Notes under the pieces: model-generated
Seen by the model: only the letters and a program-made list of their open reading frames with translations
Databases searched by the model: none
Told to the model about the DNA's origin: nothing
Assembly: GCA_036346225.1 (NCBI GenBank)
Contig: JARFIW010001345.1
Location: 496,001 to 560,000 of the forward strand
Length of the DNA: 64,000 nt
Direction of reading: 5' to 3'
DNA from: Platerodrilus igneus
Taxonomy: Eukaryota > Arthropoda > Insecta > Coleoptera > Lycidae
Shown here: positions 45,016 through 57,313 of the stretch, one piece after another
How positions within the stretch are numbered: position 1 is the first letter of the stretch
Layout of the letters: every line of letters begins with the position of its first letter
Program-made: the position numbers and the translations under genes

Positions 45016-48000
45016 GCGTCAATCGGCCCCATCCTCTACTAATTTAATATAGCGTTTTATAAATGCTAGAAAATTTACAATTACCTAACGTCCTAATATT
45101 TTAGTAAATGCAAATGGATTTTCATGAGTATGAAACATAAATAAATGGAAAAGTAGTTAACTACAAGTAGCTTTTGCTTTGACTTGGAGTTCTGTTTGGC
45201 TTGAACATTATCAATTTCAAAATGTTTTGACTTGGCTCGTATTAATGAAGTCGATGTGAAACTAAGAGTACCTGCTATGACTACGACAATTTCATAAATT
45301 GTATCGGAATACTGGAGGAAGCATTAAAACGGAGAATCGCATTTTAAACGTAATAATTATTAATTCTGAATATAGTCTATATTTCGAACATTGCCTTAGT
45401 TGTTAATGTATCATTCGACAACTCTGCTCCCCCTTAAAATTTTTTCACGTTCGTAGGAAATAAAATAATAATTCTATTAAATTGGTGTTCCATTTGAAAA
45501 AGCACCAAAAAATAAAGTTTTCAAAATAATATTACTTTACAAAACTCTTAAGTTGGAGATAGTGGACTTACAACTTGAATATTGATAAACAGAAATGGTC
45601 GACTTAAACTTAAGGTGGAAGCATAACTAGAAAATACAGTATTATACAAATTACCAAACTATATGCTATCAGTCTGGATGATCTGTACTTGAATGATATT
45701 AAAGAGTTCGTAATTGGCACTCCAATTACTCCGATTTACACATTTACTGAATGGTTATGACAACACTCCTTATTGTATCCCATTTGATTTCTCTTGGAGT
45801 CCATTACTACCTCGTTAAAGTAATAGTGGAGCTGATACTATCATGAAAGCTTATTATTAAGAAAAGTTTGAACTTCGGCTTAAATTACCGCGGATAGTAT
45901 ATTACGAATAAATGAAGAATATAATCGTTGGCAGTAGTTAACATTCATTGACATTACTCAACTCCCATTAGCCAAACGCCAGATGTAAAAACTTGCTGAA
46001 TATTTCAGGATCCAGGTCGGTGCGAATGTAAATCTGTTCCAGATGTAAATGAAATCCGTCGCTTGAGACTTCAACTACGATTCCTTGGAGAAATGTAACA
46101 GATCAGCGTCGCCTCTAACGGGACAGGATTATTTTTATCATTTTTCTCAGTAATATTATCCACTCTATCACATTTTTTACTATTCTTAGTGGATTTGCTT
46201 TTTGCCTTTTGTGTTATAAGGCATGAACTTGATCAAATGTAGATATAATAATTCTAAGTCATCTACTTCTTACCCGTTTTATAAAATTCTTGAAATGCAA
46301 CATTTAAGAACGAGTCACCACTGAAGCACTCTTCGGTATAGTAATTCGAAACTTCGGAGCAGCCCTTTCCAATAGAGTCAAGAATATTATTTTAAATGCG
46401 TTATGAAACATTGATACCTCAATAGACTTGCAGATTAAAATTGAAAGCCTCGATCAGTATTCTAGAACTCTGTTACTGCAAATATTCCAATCGCATACCG
46501 AACACCTGAATGAACATGAGTTATAGCAGAATTTAGAAAATTACACTTAAATTCTGATTTTCAATGCATTCTCTAACTTGAATATATACATGCAGAAACG
46601 TAAAGTTTCCGTGGAGAGTGTGTCTGAATGCAAATAACGAAATATCTTTCTCATGCAGTTCAATAAGCATATTAAATGCAAAATTTGTTTATGTGTGTAT
46701 GAATATAGATTTGTATGCATTCTGTGTCGTTCCTTTACCGATAATGCAAAGGAAATTAATGCAGTGCTAGCGTATTTGGTTTGAACGAGACATACGATTT
46801 AGATTCGATTTCCTATATTTTGTAAGCAAAATATAAACTGAAACTATTTCATAGGAAGCAAGATTTAGTAATTCGACAGCAATACTTTATGAAAGGGATG
46901 CAGTGTACTTAATGAATAATGCAGTATTTCTGTGAATCCTGTACATCTGAGCTATACGTAATGATTTAATAATAAACTCAATGATATCGTATACTTAAAA
47001 TGTACAGTATATGACTTTTCTAGACACAGTATTGGCTCTGGTTAAAATTTGTTCTTATGGTGTTAATAATTTACAAATCTTCGTTTCATACATATTTATG
47101 CAGGTGTAGTCTGCTTTATGAAACAAAGTAGTGTCATATCTTATATGGTCGCCTGTGAGCCATAAAGCTCTGTAGCCTCTTCTGATAAATAGAGAATGAA
47201 TATAATATACCGGACATTTCATTTAAGATTTTTGTAAACTGCTACGGTGCCATTATTCTAAATAGTTTGTCTTTGTTTAATAATAGTATTTGGCATCATT
47301 GGTCATTCACCATTTTTGAATAACAAAACATCAGGTAGGCACCTAAAAGATACAGTTTGCCCCAGTTACAAATGTTAATTCACAAGATGAGTGCAGATCA
47401 AATAAATAACACCAGAATCACAAGAAGTATCAATATGTGCTGCATTACTCAAACTACAGATTGTTATTGGTGCCGATGATTTGCAGTGAATGGAACAAAA
47501 CTACCGATAATGGAATGTTGGCAACACAATCAATTTCAGATTATTGTTGAATTTTGTTGCATACAACCCTATTTGGAGGTACTTCAGAGGTATGATCAAC
47601 GGTAAATAATCCCACACAAAAAGTTTATCTACCAAAAAGTGGGATAAAAATCATGTCATGCGCAGTTTTGGTATGTAAAAAATGTGCTAAATTGGTTTCA
47701 TGATGTTCAGTGTAAATGACACTATAAACTCGACAAAGCGAGAAATTCCCAAGCTAAATTTATGGAGCATTTTAAATACGAATTAACCCACTATATCTCG
47801 CCTCAAAGCTATTTCGCAAGGTACACAAGTAGATGTATACACAATTCTCTGCAACCCAATAGATTTTGTAAAAAGATTTTATATTGCTCCAGTATTTTTG
47901 AGTAGCGTTGTTACCTTGGAGGGTGTAAACAGTTCTGTATTTTCTGTTTGTTTGGAACAAAATTGTCATGCTACGTATCTATCAAGATTTCACATTGTAA

Positions 48001-48112
48001 TCATTCTGTGAAAATAGTGTAGCATATATAACGTCTGTTGGGACTTTTGTCAAAATTAACAATTTATTAAACATTAAAATATTTAAAATCACAATCACTG
48101 CCATCAGGTGTT
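45016..48112. other. Gene-free AT-rich stretch
   Basis: No frame, repeat pair or RNA gene can be supported. The longest frame (minus strand, 47772-47969) is short and unrecognised. Confidence 0.45.
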
Positions 48113-48418
48113 TTGTTATTGTGAAGAATAACCTGTTCAGTTTTGATGATTGCATGTTCAATAAAAAAACTTCACTTAAAAGAGTAGACGCGTACGGGTG
48201 TGTTACTTTGACGTCAACTCGCGCTCGTTATCCGCTATGTAAAATCGGCATGCCTGTAAAATCACTCATCAACAATATCGTAAACTGCATTAATTATAAA
48301 CAATATAGTGCTACCAATTTCTACCGAACAACATCCAGTAAAATATAATGTAACATTTTATGCACGCATTGCTTTATTTGGCGCTGAAATTGTTCTATAA
48401 AACACGCTCTCTCAAACA
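48113..48418 (+). repeat. Interspersed repeat R, complete copy
   Basis: Shared with 55305-55530 plus 56161-56269. Landmarks are GTTTTGATGATTGC(A/G)TGT, CAACTCGCGCTCGTTAT, GCTACCAATTTC and, near the end, TTTGGCGCTGAAATT followed by CTATAAAACACGC. The frame through 48121-48348 is open here but broken in the second copy, so I treat it as incidental. It may be an LTR or the end of a non-autonomous element. Confidence 0.6.
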
Positions 48419-48479
48419 TATTTTGGCGTCCGCGAGTCATGTATCCCCCAATTATCTATATATATATTGAATATATTGA

Positions 48480-48960
48480 ATCTAATAAGAATTATTAGAA
48501 ATTGTTAAATAAAGTATAAGTTCATTGCAACAATGTAATACAAGGCTAACTTAGAGAGGTTATCAACAGTTCATGAGAACGGATATGCAACTTTGCCGAG
48601 AGGGCAGTGATATTGCAGGTGGCAGGTCATAGGCGGTTAACATACCGCAATTACTTAGAAATAAGATTGTTACAATGTAATAAAGTGTACAGTTAAGAGA
48701 AAAGCAGACATGAGATCTGCAAGTTTCCCAGCCATGTGAGGGGCAGGTTATTGTAAAAAGCCCGGGAGCTCAAGACCCGGCAGTCAGTCTTAGTATTACA
48801 GCTTTTGCATTGTTGTCTACCTAGACTACTCGCCTTAGTACAATTAATATTATTTTTTATTAAAGTTATTATTTTTTGACAGTTTTGTAAATTCCATTGT
48901 TATTTCTGTTTAAGAACCAATAAATGTGTTAATAGTTTGGAATTGTTTTTAAAAACACCG
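48480..48960 (+). other. Possible LTR-like stretch
   Basis: A moderately GC-richer block with AGCCCGGGAGCTCAAGACCCGG at about 48758 and a downstream AATAAA (about 48920) looks like the promoter-to-tail part of an LTR. No second copy, TG/CA ends or duplication confirm it. Confidence 0.2.
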
Positions 48961-51110
48961 CTCCAAAGGCCCGAACCATAACTCGCGCAGGGACTGTAAA
49001 GAATAAGCAACATATTGCTGATTAATCCCTACAAAGTGAGAAGAATGAGAAATTAGTTCGAAATCAAAACCAAAGTTAACTATCATCGAATTGTGTTATA
49101 TGTTGATAAGCAACACTTTTGAATGCAGAACATCGTACACTTTAAAATTACAATGTTTTGTAAATAAAAACACACGCTATAGTTAATTAGACACACGTCT
49201 GGTGTATTTCTTGTTGGAATTCATTCTGCAACTATTGGAAAATTTGGTACTTGCTCTTTAACCTTTTACATAACGAAACTTAATTATAATCACGAATCAC
49301 CGCTATTGATATTGTGATCAAGATGCCGCCAGATGCCGATATTATTAAAGTGATTCGTTAATTTTAAAGAGAAAAAAGTACTTAATTTACATCACCGCTT
49401 TGGACGACGCTGGCAAAAAATGTGAAGATCTTTTATCTAAAAATCAACCCGATGACATCATGCTTGTAACGGGTCAGTTGCACCGTCACAAATTCTTTTG
49501 TTAGTCAACCATATATGCATTATATTAAAAGAATATGTTAGTTAGGCAACTTTAAACACACAAGGCTTTCCTATTATGTTAAACAACGAGCAGGTTTTCT
49601 CTGTCATAATTACAACAAGTTGTAGTAGGGAGTTATAAGATGTGTTGTGGTATTCTGCGCCATAAGTTAGATAAGGGTAAACCCTCTTCTTCTTTTTCCT
49701 GTTTTAAGCACCTTTAACAATGGGTCGAGTATCATTTTCTTTGTGGCGACGCCATTACCAGAATATGAAATATTTCCTATATTTGATAGAAAATTATATT
49801 TTAGGTAGCCAAATAGGGCACTTATGGCAGGGTCAGCCATCACTAAAATGTGATTAATTAATTTATTATCGCGACCGACAGTTTTATGCGGCCGCCTGTG
49901 TGATTTATCGAAGTCCAGCAACTGGAAAGCTGTTTCTAATAATTTGGATTCTGATACTTTCATTTGCAAGCACCTTAAGGAAGATTTTTCACAAAGGCAG
50001 ATTGGTACAAAAAGAAATGGAACCTCGTCATTTTCATATGCCAACTATTCAAAAAGGCCGTTTAAAAACGTTGAATTGAATTTTATTCAATACATAATTA
50101 TTCGGCGGTATAAGACTATTTATGTTCATTTATGTTGTATTTGCTCCCATTTAAATTATTGTTAATTTACAGTAAGCTTTCCAAGGTGGTTGACTACAAG
50201 GGTCAAGGTTATTAGCAATAATTAATGTGTTCGCGCCAGAACTAACGATATCTGTCGTCTATGTGGTAGACCTTCTGCTCTCTATTAATAGTTTACCTGC
50301 CAACAGGTATTTTTTTTTATGCATTTAATTTAAAACTGAACAGATGATCTACTCTACTAAACTATAAGCCTTCAGGTTTATGAGTTTGATTTATTTTATT
50401 CCAATAATATCATATTATTAAGTTTTTAAATTTGTAACTAACAAGATATTTGTTAGAAATAAGCTCATTTTATTTACACTATTCTTGTTCAAGTAAAGGA
50501 TACTTTGACAATATGCTAAGAAGTAACTAAATATTTATTTACTGAATCAAAAAAAAATTTTGTACATATATTATTTTCAACCTGTAACTTGGGATAGCCC
50601 AGTACACTGGCAAATTTTTTTATAGAGATTTAGTAAACATGATAGTTAATTTGGATTGTTTTCTTTGACGACTCGTGCTAAGTTAGAAGTATTTCACTTT
50701 TCGTTCATAGCAAGGGTCTTAGTTGCAATTACAGGAATACATCAAAGAACCCACGAAATCCCTGCAGATAAGGTTTTATTACAGTAACTGGTATTGATGC
50801 TTTCAATAGCTGATGAAATCGAAATTCATCGCGATTAATCAGTAATTGCCTTTAGCAAACATTTTTATCGTAAACAGTAACTGAACATAAGCCGTTACAT
50901 GCTAAAGAACTTTTCTTCGGATATGAGAGGCTTGAGTTAGAATACGCCGCGTTTGATGAAATTTCTGAACAGTTGTCTGATCTCAATCGTAAATTACATA
51001 AACCCGACAAAATAAATGTACAATAAACTGTTGCCTCATGCGAAAATTTATATTTTGTCATTGAAAACATGGAAAGTTCCCGGAAAGTTCATGCGGACAA
51101 TTCACCCCTA
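48961..51110. other. Mostly gene-free stretch with one unassigned frame
   Basis: The minus-strand frame 49667-50044 is 125 codons long and uninterrupted (MAYENDEVPFLFVPICLCEK at its start, Lys/Arg-rich end). It has no motif that I can place and no partner exon. Everything else here is AT-rich and closed in all frames. Confidence 0.35.
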
Positions 51111-51114
51111 CATG

Positions 51115-51155
51115 TGATTTTCCAATGCTCCACCCGAAGGTACTACATTGGCCAG
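51115..51155. repeat. Hairpin-forming dispersed motif, copy 3
   Basis: CCAATGCTCCACCCGAAGG and then TACTACATTGG match copy 2 except for one base. On the minus strand the inner stem CTTC/GGAG keeps pairing through a U-G pair. The flanks differ from the other two copies. Confidence 0.65.
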
Positions 51156-51469
51156 GATACGAGTTTCTTTAACTGAAAAATTTTGAAACTTGCCGAACTC
51201 TTGCTGTTCCAAGCAAGGTAAGGATCTTTAACGTGCGTGACAACACTCACACACAGGACCTACATTTTAACTCTCATCCAAACGAGTGCGTGTATTTTAG
51301 TGAGCAATGCTCGCCTAACATTTTTCAAGGACACTTTAACCGCCGTTTCCGGTAATACGATGCATGTGGAGACGTCACGTGCTCAGTAGTCCCGCTTACG
51401 GAAAATCCGAATTCCAATTTTTCATGGAGATGATATTTAAGCTGTGGCCATATTTTAATGAATTATTTG

Positions 51470-54400
51470 TCGTTGTTTTGATCGTCACGAAACCCTAACT
51501 AAAATCGAAAAGCTAACGCATTTAAGAACATTGTTAAGATCGCACGCGTTGACGTTAATCGAAGCGCTAAACATTTCCGCAAGAAATTATGATGTGGCAA
51601 TACAAATTTTAGCATCGCACCTTCAAAATAAGCGTTTATTAGGATTTAGATTCATGGACAAACTATTCTCATTCAAACCGCTTTTGGATGAAACACTCTC
51701 AGATTGATTCAATTTTTAAACGTGTTCAACACTAACTTAAAGGCTTTGAAATCGCTAGATATTGAAGATTTATTTGTCTTCGATATGCTGTGTGATGGTC
51801 TGAAAGTTTTACTCAAATCTACACGCAAAGAATTCGAAAAAAGTTTGGAAATAATACGCTACCTTAATGTAAAGAATTAGTTCAACTTATGTAAAGAATT
51901 AGTTCAACTTATTTAGCAAGACGTTAGAATTCTTGAATTATTACCTGATAAATCCAGAACAAACAAATGAGAAATATTGATAAATCGACAAAACTGAATA
52001 GTCCGCATTATTCTCGCTCCGCCTTAACTTCATCGTAAATAATAATTTTTCCGTTTGTCCGAAATGTAAATTCAATGCACATAAACTTTCTAGTTGTGTA
52101 AAATTCAAATAAATGAATGTTTCAGATAAGCAAGTATTTGTCAAGAAAAATTCGTTTTGCTTTTGCTGTTTAGGCTTCCATTTATAAACCTGCTCATAGA
52201 TGTAAGCCATGCTTTGAAACTAATCATCTTAGTTTAATACATTTTCCGACATTTTCCTCTATTTAATCGGAATCGCCGTCTATATCGGCACAAAGCATAA
52301 ATCTCCAATCGCTCGCATATAGTCTTACTTAATTGGAGCCGCAAAAACGACTTTGTTGAGTACAGGTTGAGTATAGGAATTCGTGATCGTCCAAGAAATG
52401 TGCACTCGGTGCGCGGCATTGTTGATAATGTTTTATTAAATAGTTTAATTACAGAAGTGTGTGCCTAAAAATTAAATTTGTGCGGCAAATTACATCCTTA
52501 GGAATTGGGACTCTGGTGAACACTTCCATTACAAAATGTTGTGGATTCGTTTCTTGCAGTTTTAGTCCGCTTAATTACAGTCGAAAAACACTCTTTATGA
52601 TGATATTTTAAATGAAACTTTCGACGTGATTAAAGATGAACCTACAGTTTTTGGTAGAATTATAAGAGGTCATCTTATAATGAATTGTAATCAAACAATT
52701 TCCATTCATACTACGCTGCATACTGGTGTAGAATTTCTTGACAACTCCTTCAAAATGTTTTGGAGGAGGTTATGGTCCAAAAACTCTTAAATGTAGATGA
52801 TATTTATTGTGAAAAACGGTTCATTGATTAGCATTTCCGCAATGAGGAAGATACATATGGAATTTCGTTTTCTTTTAAAGAAAAGAATATCCCGCTACCG
52901 AGATTCCCGCGCTTACGCAAAAAATATTTATTTAATCTAGAAAATAGGTTAAAACGCTAACCTAAAATATACGCTGAACGTAAATTTTTTATGAATGCTT
53001 ATATTAAACTAAACCATGCGAGTGTCTCGAATAAACCCTCTCGCTACATATTACCTCAACACTGTGTGCTGAAAGAAAACAATAGTACTACAAAAGTACG
53101 CATGGTTTTCAACGCGACATTTCGAGACGTTCTAGCTACAATTTCGCTTAATGACATTTTGTTATCAGGTACTAAGTTGAAAAACTGGATTTCGCTATAA
53201 ATCTTAAGGTATTTGTTGTGATTTGTAGCAAATGTATTGCCAAGTTTTAGTTGCCGATTGAGGTAGCTTTTACCATCATATTTATAATAGTCCGTCTGAA
53301 GATGGTCTCGTAATAGAATGTGATTTAAATAGATGGCGTCAAACCCAGTGTCTTTTTAGCACAAAGTATACGTTTACAATTAGTTGAAAATGAAGGGATG
53401 ATGTAACCACTCTCTAGTACAGCAATTACAAATCAAACATTTGTCGATAATATGTGTACTAGTGCAGATAATGTTGAAGATGCCTTAAGCTACAACACAA
53501 ACTCATACAATTGTTTACGTTAGGTGGTTTCACGTTACGAATATGGGCAAGTACTTATCAGGTCGTTCTTGACACATCGCCATTTGAGAATCACAAGCAC
53601 CCTTTCGTGCTTTGTGACGAAAAGGATTTTATGGTAAAGGTCTTTAGTACAACCCATCTGAGGGTAAATTCTCATATAAAATTCCTTTAAGCACAATAGT
53701 TTACTCTTAAAAAAAACTGTTTTCTGAAGTTGCCGACATATATGACCCCTCTAGGTTGGTTATAGTCGATTACTTTCAGAGACAAACGTTTAAATCAACA
53801 AACGTGGATTGCTAGAATCAATTGAAATGATCTGCCATCGCTTAATTTGGCGAAACAAGAGCAAAAATTGTACGATCCTTAAGTTCAGTAATAGATATAA
53901 TAATCATTAATTTTTTTGTCCCATCACGCACGCTTATTTATTAAGACTTAGATTTTTCTTACGCTAGTAAGGCAGGTTATAGTGTTGTGTTCTATCTTTG
54001 TATAGAACGAAAAAACAAAGTAGAAACACATTTGTTTAAGGCAAAAAGTGAATTTGCCCCCTAAAAACGCTTAGTTTTCCCCGTTTGTAATTGTGCGGTG
54101 CACTCCTACTAACACAGTTATTCCAATTTATCGAGTAGGCGTGTAAGAATATTAGCATCGCTTCGACGCCCTTGTTCACTAATATTGGCCGTGCTCGCTT
54201 GGTTACATATCACTCTGCACAACTTAAAAATATTTCTCGCCAATCAAGTCGTGACAATATTAGAAATTACGCCACCTGACTGGTTGTTACATGTAAGCAC
54301 AAACATGAATCCCAGTGATTTTTCCAGCCGGGGTATGTACGCTAAAGAGTTATTAAATTGCAATTTATGGTGGAAAGAACCGTCTTCTTTGTTTCGTCCG

Positions 54401-55304
54401 CTGGATGAATGGCCATCACTTAATGAAACCATTATTTCGTTCAGTAATACCTCCGAATTAATTACTGATAAGATCGAATCGCCATTAATCAATCAACAGG
54501 ATAATTTTCGCCTAACGGAATTAATGGATCGTGTTTTCTCACATTCTAAATTGTTTCACGTAGTGGCAAGGATTAAACATTTTTTATTTAATTGTAGAAC
54601 TCTCGAAAATAGTAGGGGTAAAAGGACAGATTCTCTGTGCACCTATAAATTAAAAAATTCTTTAGAAATTTGTATCAAAAAGCATAAAGTTCCTATTTCG
54701 CTCAGTATATAAAATATATAATGGAAAAAAGACTTGTTTCCTCTATCTCGTCCCGCTAGCCGCTCAATCCATTTTAGATTGAGTATGGGTTTCTTCGCAT
54801 TGGCGGACGGCGGTTAAAATATTCAACCCTATCTTATGCAGCACGAAACCCGCTTGTTTTGGCAAAAATAGAACACACACAAAATCACTTTGCATGCCGG
54901 TTTTCGTTCCACTCAAGCTGTTATTCAAAGACGATATTGCGTGATCGGTAGCGAAGTTTATTACGCCAACGTATTAGACGATGTATAATTTTTGCCACCT
55001 GAAGGGGCCTAGCGTAACATTGAAATGGCAGATTTGCCGTCGACATGCTTTGAAAATGTACACGCCTCCTTAAATGTCGAAATTGACTTTACTGGATCTT
55101 TCACAATTAAAAAAGGTTTATGAAAAAAGGCGCGTGGCTTAAAATGATATCTGGCAGCAGTTGTATGCTTTTAAACCAAAGGAATTCATTTGGAACTCGA
55201 TTCGTCGCTCTCCACGTCATGTTTTTTAGCCGCATTACACCGTTCTATTGCTATAGAAGAGGCCTCTGCACAAGAATATGTAGCAATTGTGGCACTAACC
55301 TCAA
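51470..55304 (+). pseudogene. BEL/Pao retrotransposon gag-pol, heavily mutated
   Basis: In order on the plus strand come a gag-like stretch KIEKLTHLRTLLRSHALTLI...SARNYDVAIQIL (about 51510-51610) and a protease-to-RT lead-in EVMVQKLLNVDDIYCEKRF. Next are RT motifs YILPQHCVLKENNSTTKVRM and VFNATFRD (53046-53130), then FVDNMCTSADNVEDA (about 53440-53485), where the catalytic YVDD has become FVDN. The post-RT motif LFSEVADIYDPSRL (about 53718) is followed by AVLAWLHITLHNLKIFLANQ and NPSDFSSRGM (54188-54330), typical of the BEL RNase H region. The integrase zinc region HAGFRSTQAVIQRRY (about 54893) and LSTSCFLAALHRSIA plus RRGLCTRICSNCGTN end at about 55304. Frame changes occur every 100-500 bp. 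The integrase is cut before its final catalytic Glu by repeat R. Confidence 0.85.
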
Positions 55305-55530
55305 AGGTTTATTATTATAAGGAATAATCTATTTAGTTTTGATGATTGCGTGTACAATAAAGGACTTCGCTTAAGAGAGTAGGCGCGTACTGGTTTGTTA
55401 CGTTGAAGTCAACTCGCGCTCGTTATTCGCTGTGTAAAATCGCTCATGAACAAGATCGTAAACCGCTTTAATTATGAACAATGTAGTGCTACCAATTTCC
55501 ACGGAACAACATTCAGCAAAATATAAAGTA
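55305..55530 (+). repeat. Interspersed repeat R, second copy, left part
   Basis: Diverged from 48113-48418 by scattered changes and small deletions. Its last 43 bp (55488-55530, GCTACCAATTTCCACGGAAC to AAAGTA) are repeated at 56161-56203, on the other side of a gag fragment. Confidence 0.7.
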
Positions 55531-55558
55531 TATGCTTGTAACAAGAAGTTAAAGTAAG

Positions 55559-56160
55559 ATGGACGCAGAAACTTTAATGAATTTCCTTAAGGATTTTAAA
55601 TCCGGTATGGAAGAAAAGTTAAGCGAAAATACTGCGAAATTAGAAGAAAAGTTAAGTGAAAACGCAGTGAGGTCAGTTGAACTGGAATCAACCCTTAAAG
55701 AGTTTAAATACGGTATGGAAGTGACACTAAATGAAAACGTAGTGAGGTCAGTTGAACTGAAATCAAACCTTACCGAAAGGTTAAGTGAAAATGCTAAGTA
55801 AATGGAAGAAAATTTAGTGAAAATGCTGAAAAAATGGAAAGGTTAAGTGGAAATGCTGCCAAAATGGAAGAAAAGTTGAATGAAAGCACAGCCACGTTAG
55901 AACAAAGATTAATGGAAAGCTCCATTGCATTTAAAGCAGATTTCACTGAACAGGTAAAAACAGTTGAACAAAAGTTGGACAGTAAATTGGTAAAAATGGA
56001 AGAAGATGTGATGAGACTACAAGTACAGGTGATTTCACTAACAACACGGCCACTTGAAATAGCAAACGAAGTTGTAAATCAGAACATTCCAGAAATAAGA
56101 AGCATGGAAAGAAGCGAGTCAATACCGTCAAAATTTAAAGTGAAACCACCCACATTTGAT
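55559..56160 (+). pseudogene. Gypsy-type gag N-terminal fragment (coiled coil)
   Basis: ATG 55559 opens MDAETLMNFLKDFKSGMEEK. The following 190 codons are heptad-like repeats of EEKLSENA and related words, as in the coiled-coil N-terminus of arthropod gypsy gag proteins. They end at KFKVKPPTFD, the conserved start of the gag core, at 56160. The next codon is already repeat R, so the core, protease and pol are gone. A TAA at 55799 and a frameshift before 55834 interrupt the coil. The internal EEKLSENA repeats are also visible at DNA level as an imperfect tandem array. A primer-site-like stretch may lie at 55531-55558, but it is not convincing. Confidence 0.7.
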
Positions 56161-56269
56161 GCTACCAATTTCCACCGAACAACATTCAGCAAAATATAAA
56201 GTAAGATTCTGTGCATGCATTCCTATATTTGGTGCTGAAATTAGTGTATAAAAAACACTTGCTCAAACA
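56161..56269 (+). repeat. Interspersed repeat R, second copy, right part
   Basis: It resumes repeat R with the same 43 bp that end the left part and carries on to CTCAAACA, where similarity with the first copy also stops (48418). It contains GTGTATAAAAAACAC, the counterpart of CTATAAAACACGC in the first copy. Confidence 0.7.
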
Positions 56270-57313
56270 ACGTGGTATTTAATTAGGTACTATCAAGTGT
56301 AACCACTATAAGGTCAATTTATTTGGTATTTATCCGTAATAGTGAACTGTCAAATATAAGATTATCCTCTTGTATTCCTTTAGTTGATTAAACTTGAATA
56401 AATTCATTTGCCTCGTTGTCATATTTAATCACTTATAATATGTATATTATATTCCCTAGTAAATCACGTACTTTAATAATTTTTGATCAAGGCGATACAT
56501 GGTTTTCGTTCTTGAACAGCCGTAGTAAAAGCAAGATGCTTGCCAATATTGCAGCGTGGGTGGTTCGTATGGCATAAGATAAAACTTGTAATCAACTATT
56601 ATAGAAGTGGACCATTGGCAAGGAGGTCGAAGTATTTATGATATTACTCTCAACCTATTCCTGGAGATAATTTTTTTTTTGTTTGTTGTAAATCAAAGCA
56701 GCTGCAGCGGTCATGTTTTCGTTAGAGGTTTGTGTCAAAAGGTATGATTTTCATGATTAGTTTTATATCTGAATTCTTTTAGGGTATTTTTTATGGATTG
56801 CCACACAAATCTTAATTATCAGAAATTTTCTCATTTTAACTAATATTGCAAACACTGGCAAGCAAACATTTATTTGTCAAAGTGTAAGGCACTTTGCATG
56901 ACACGAAAATTAACCCTTGCGTATTATGAAAAATGAAAGTTTGTACTGATTGGTTAGAGCTGTTGGATTATGATCATAATCCACGACCTGAATGTTCCTG
57001 ATTGGTTAAAGGTGATGGATTATGAATTCATATACACCTATAGAATAATAAGTACTATTATTAACCCATTCTTAAATACGTAAAAAATGCGTTACCGGAT
57101 AGTCGCGGTAAAAACCTTTTATCTATAGTTAATGAAATATTTCATAACAATTACGTTTATGTATTTAGAAGCTTTATGTAGTTTAAGTTTTTGTATTAAA
57201 GTGATTCTAGTTTCACCTTCAGAACTTTTAATATTTTGTTTCGAATTTTTGGAGACGTGTTTGTTGCACGATTCGGTCCAATGGACAAATAATCTTTCAA
57301 TTGGATGTCACAT
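56270..57313. other. Gene-free stretch before the gypsy insertion
   Basis: AT-rich with a short direct repeat, CTGATTGGTTA(G/A)AG...GATGGATTATGA/TTGGATTATGA at about 56945 and 56998. The ACAT at 57310-57313 is the left target duplication of the gypsy element. Confidence 0.5.
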
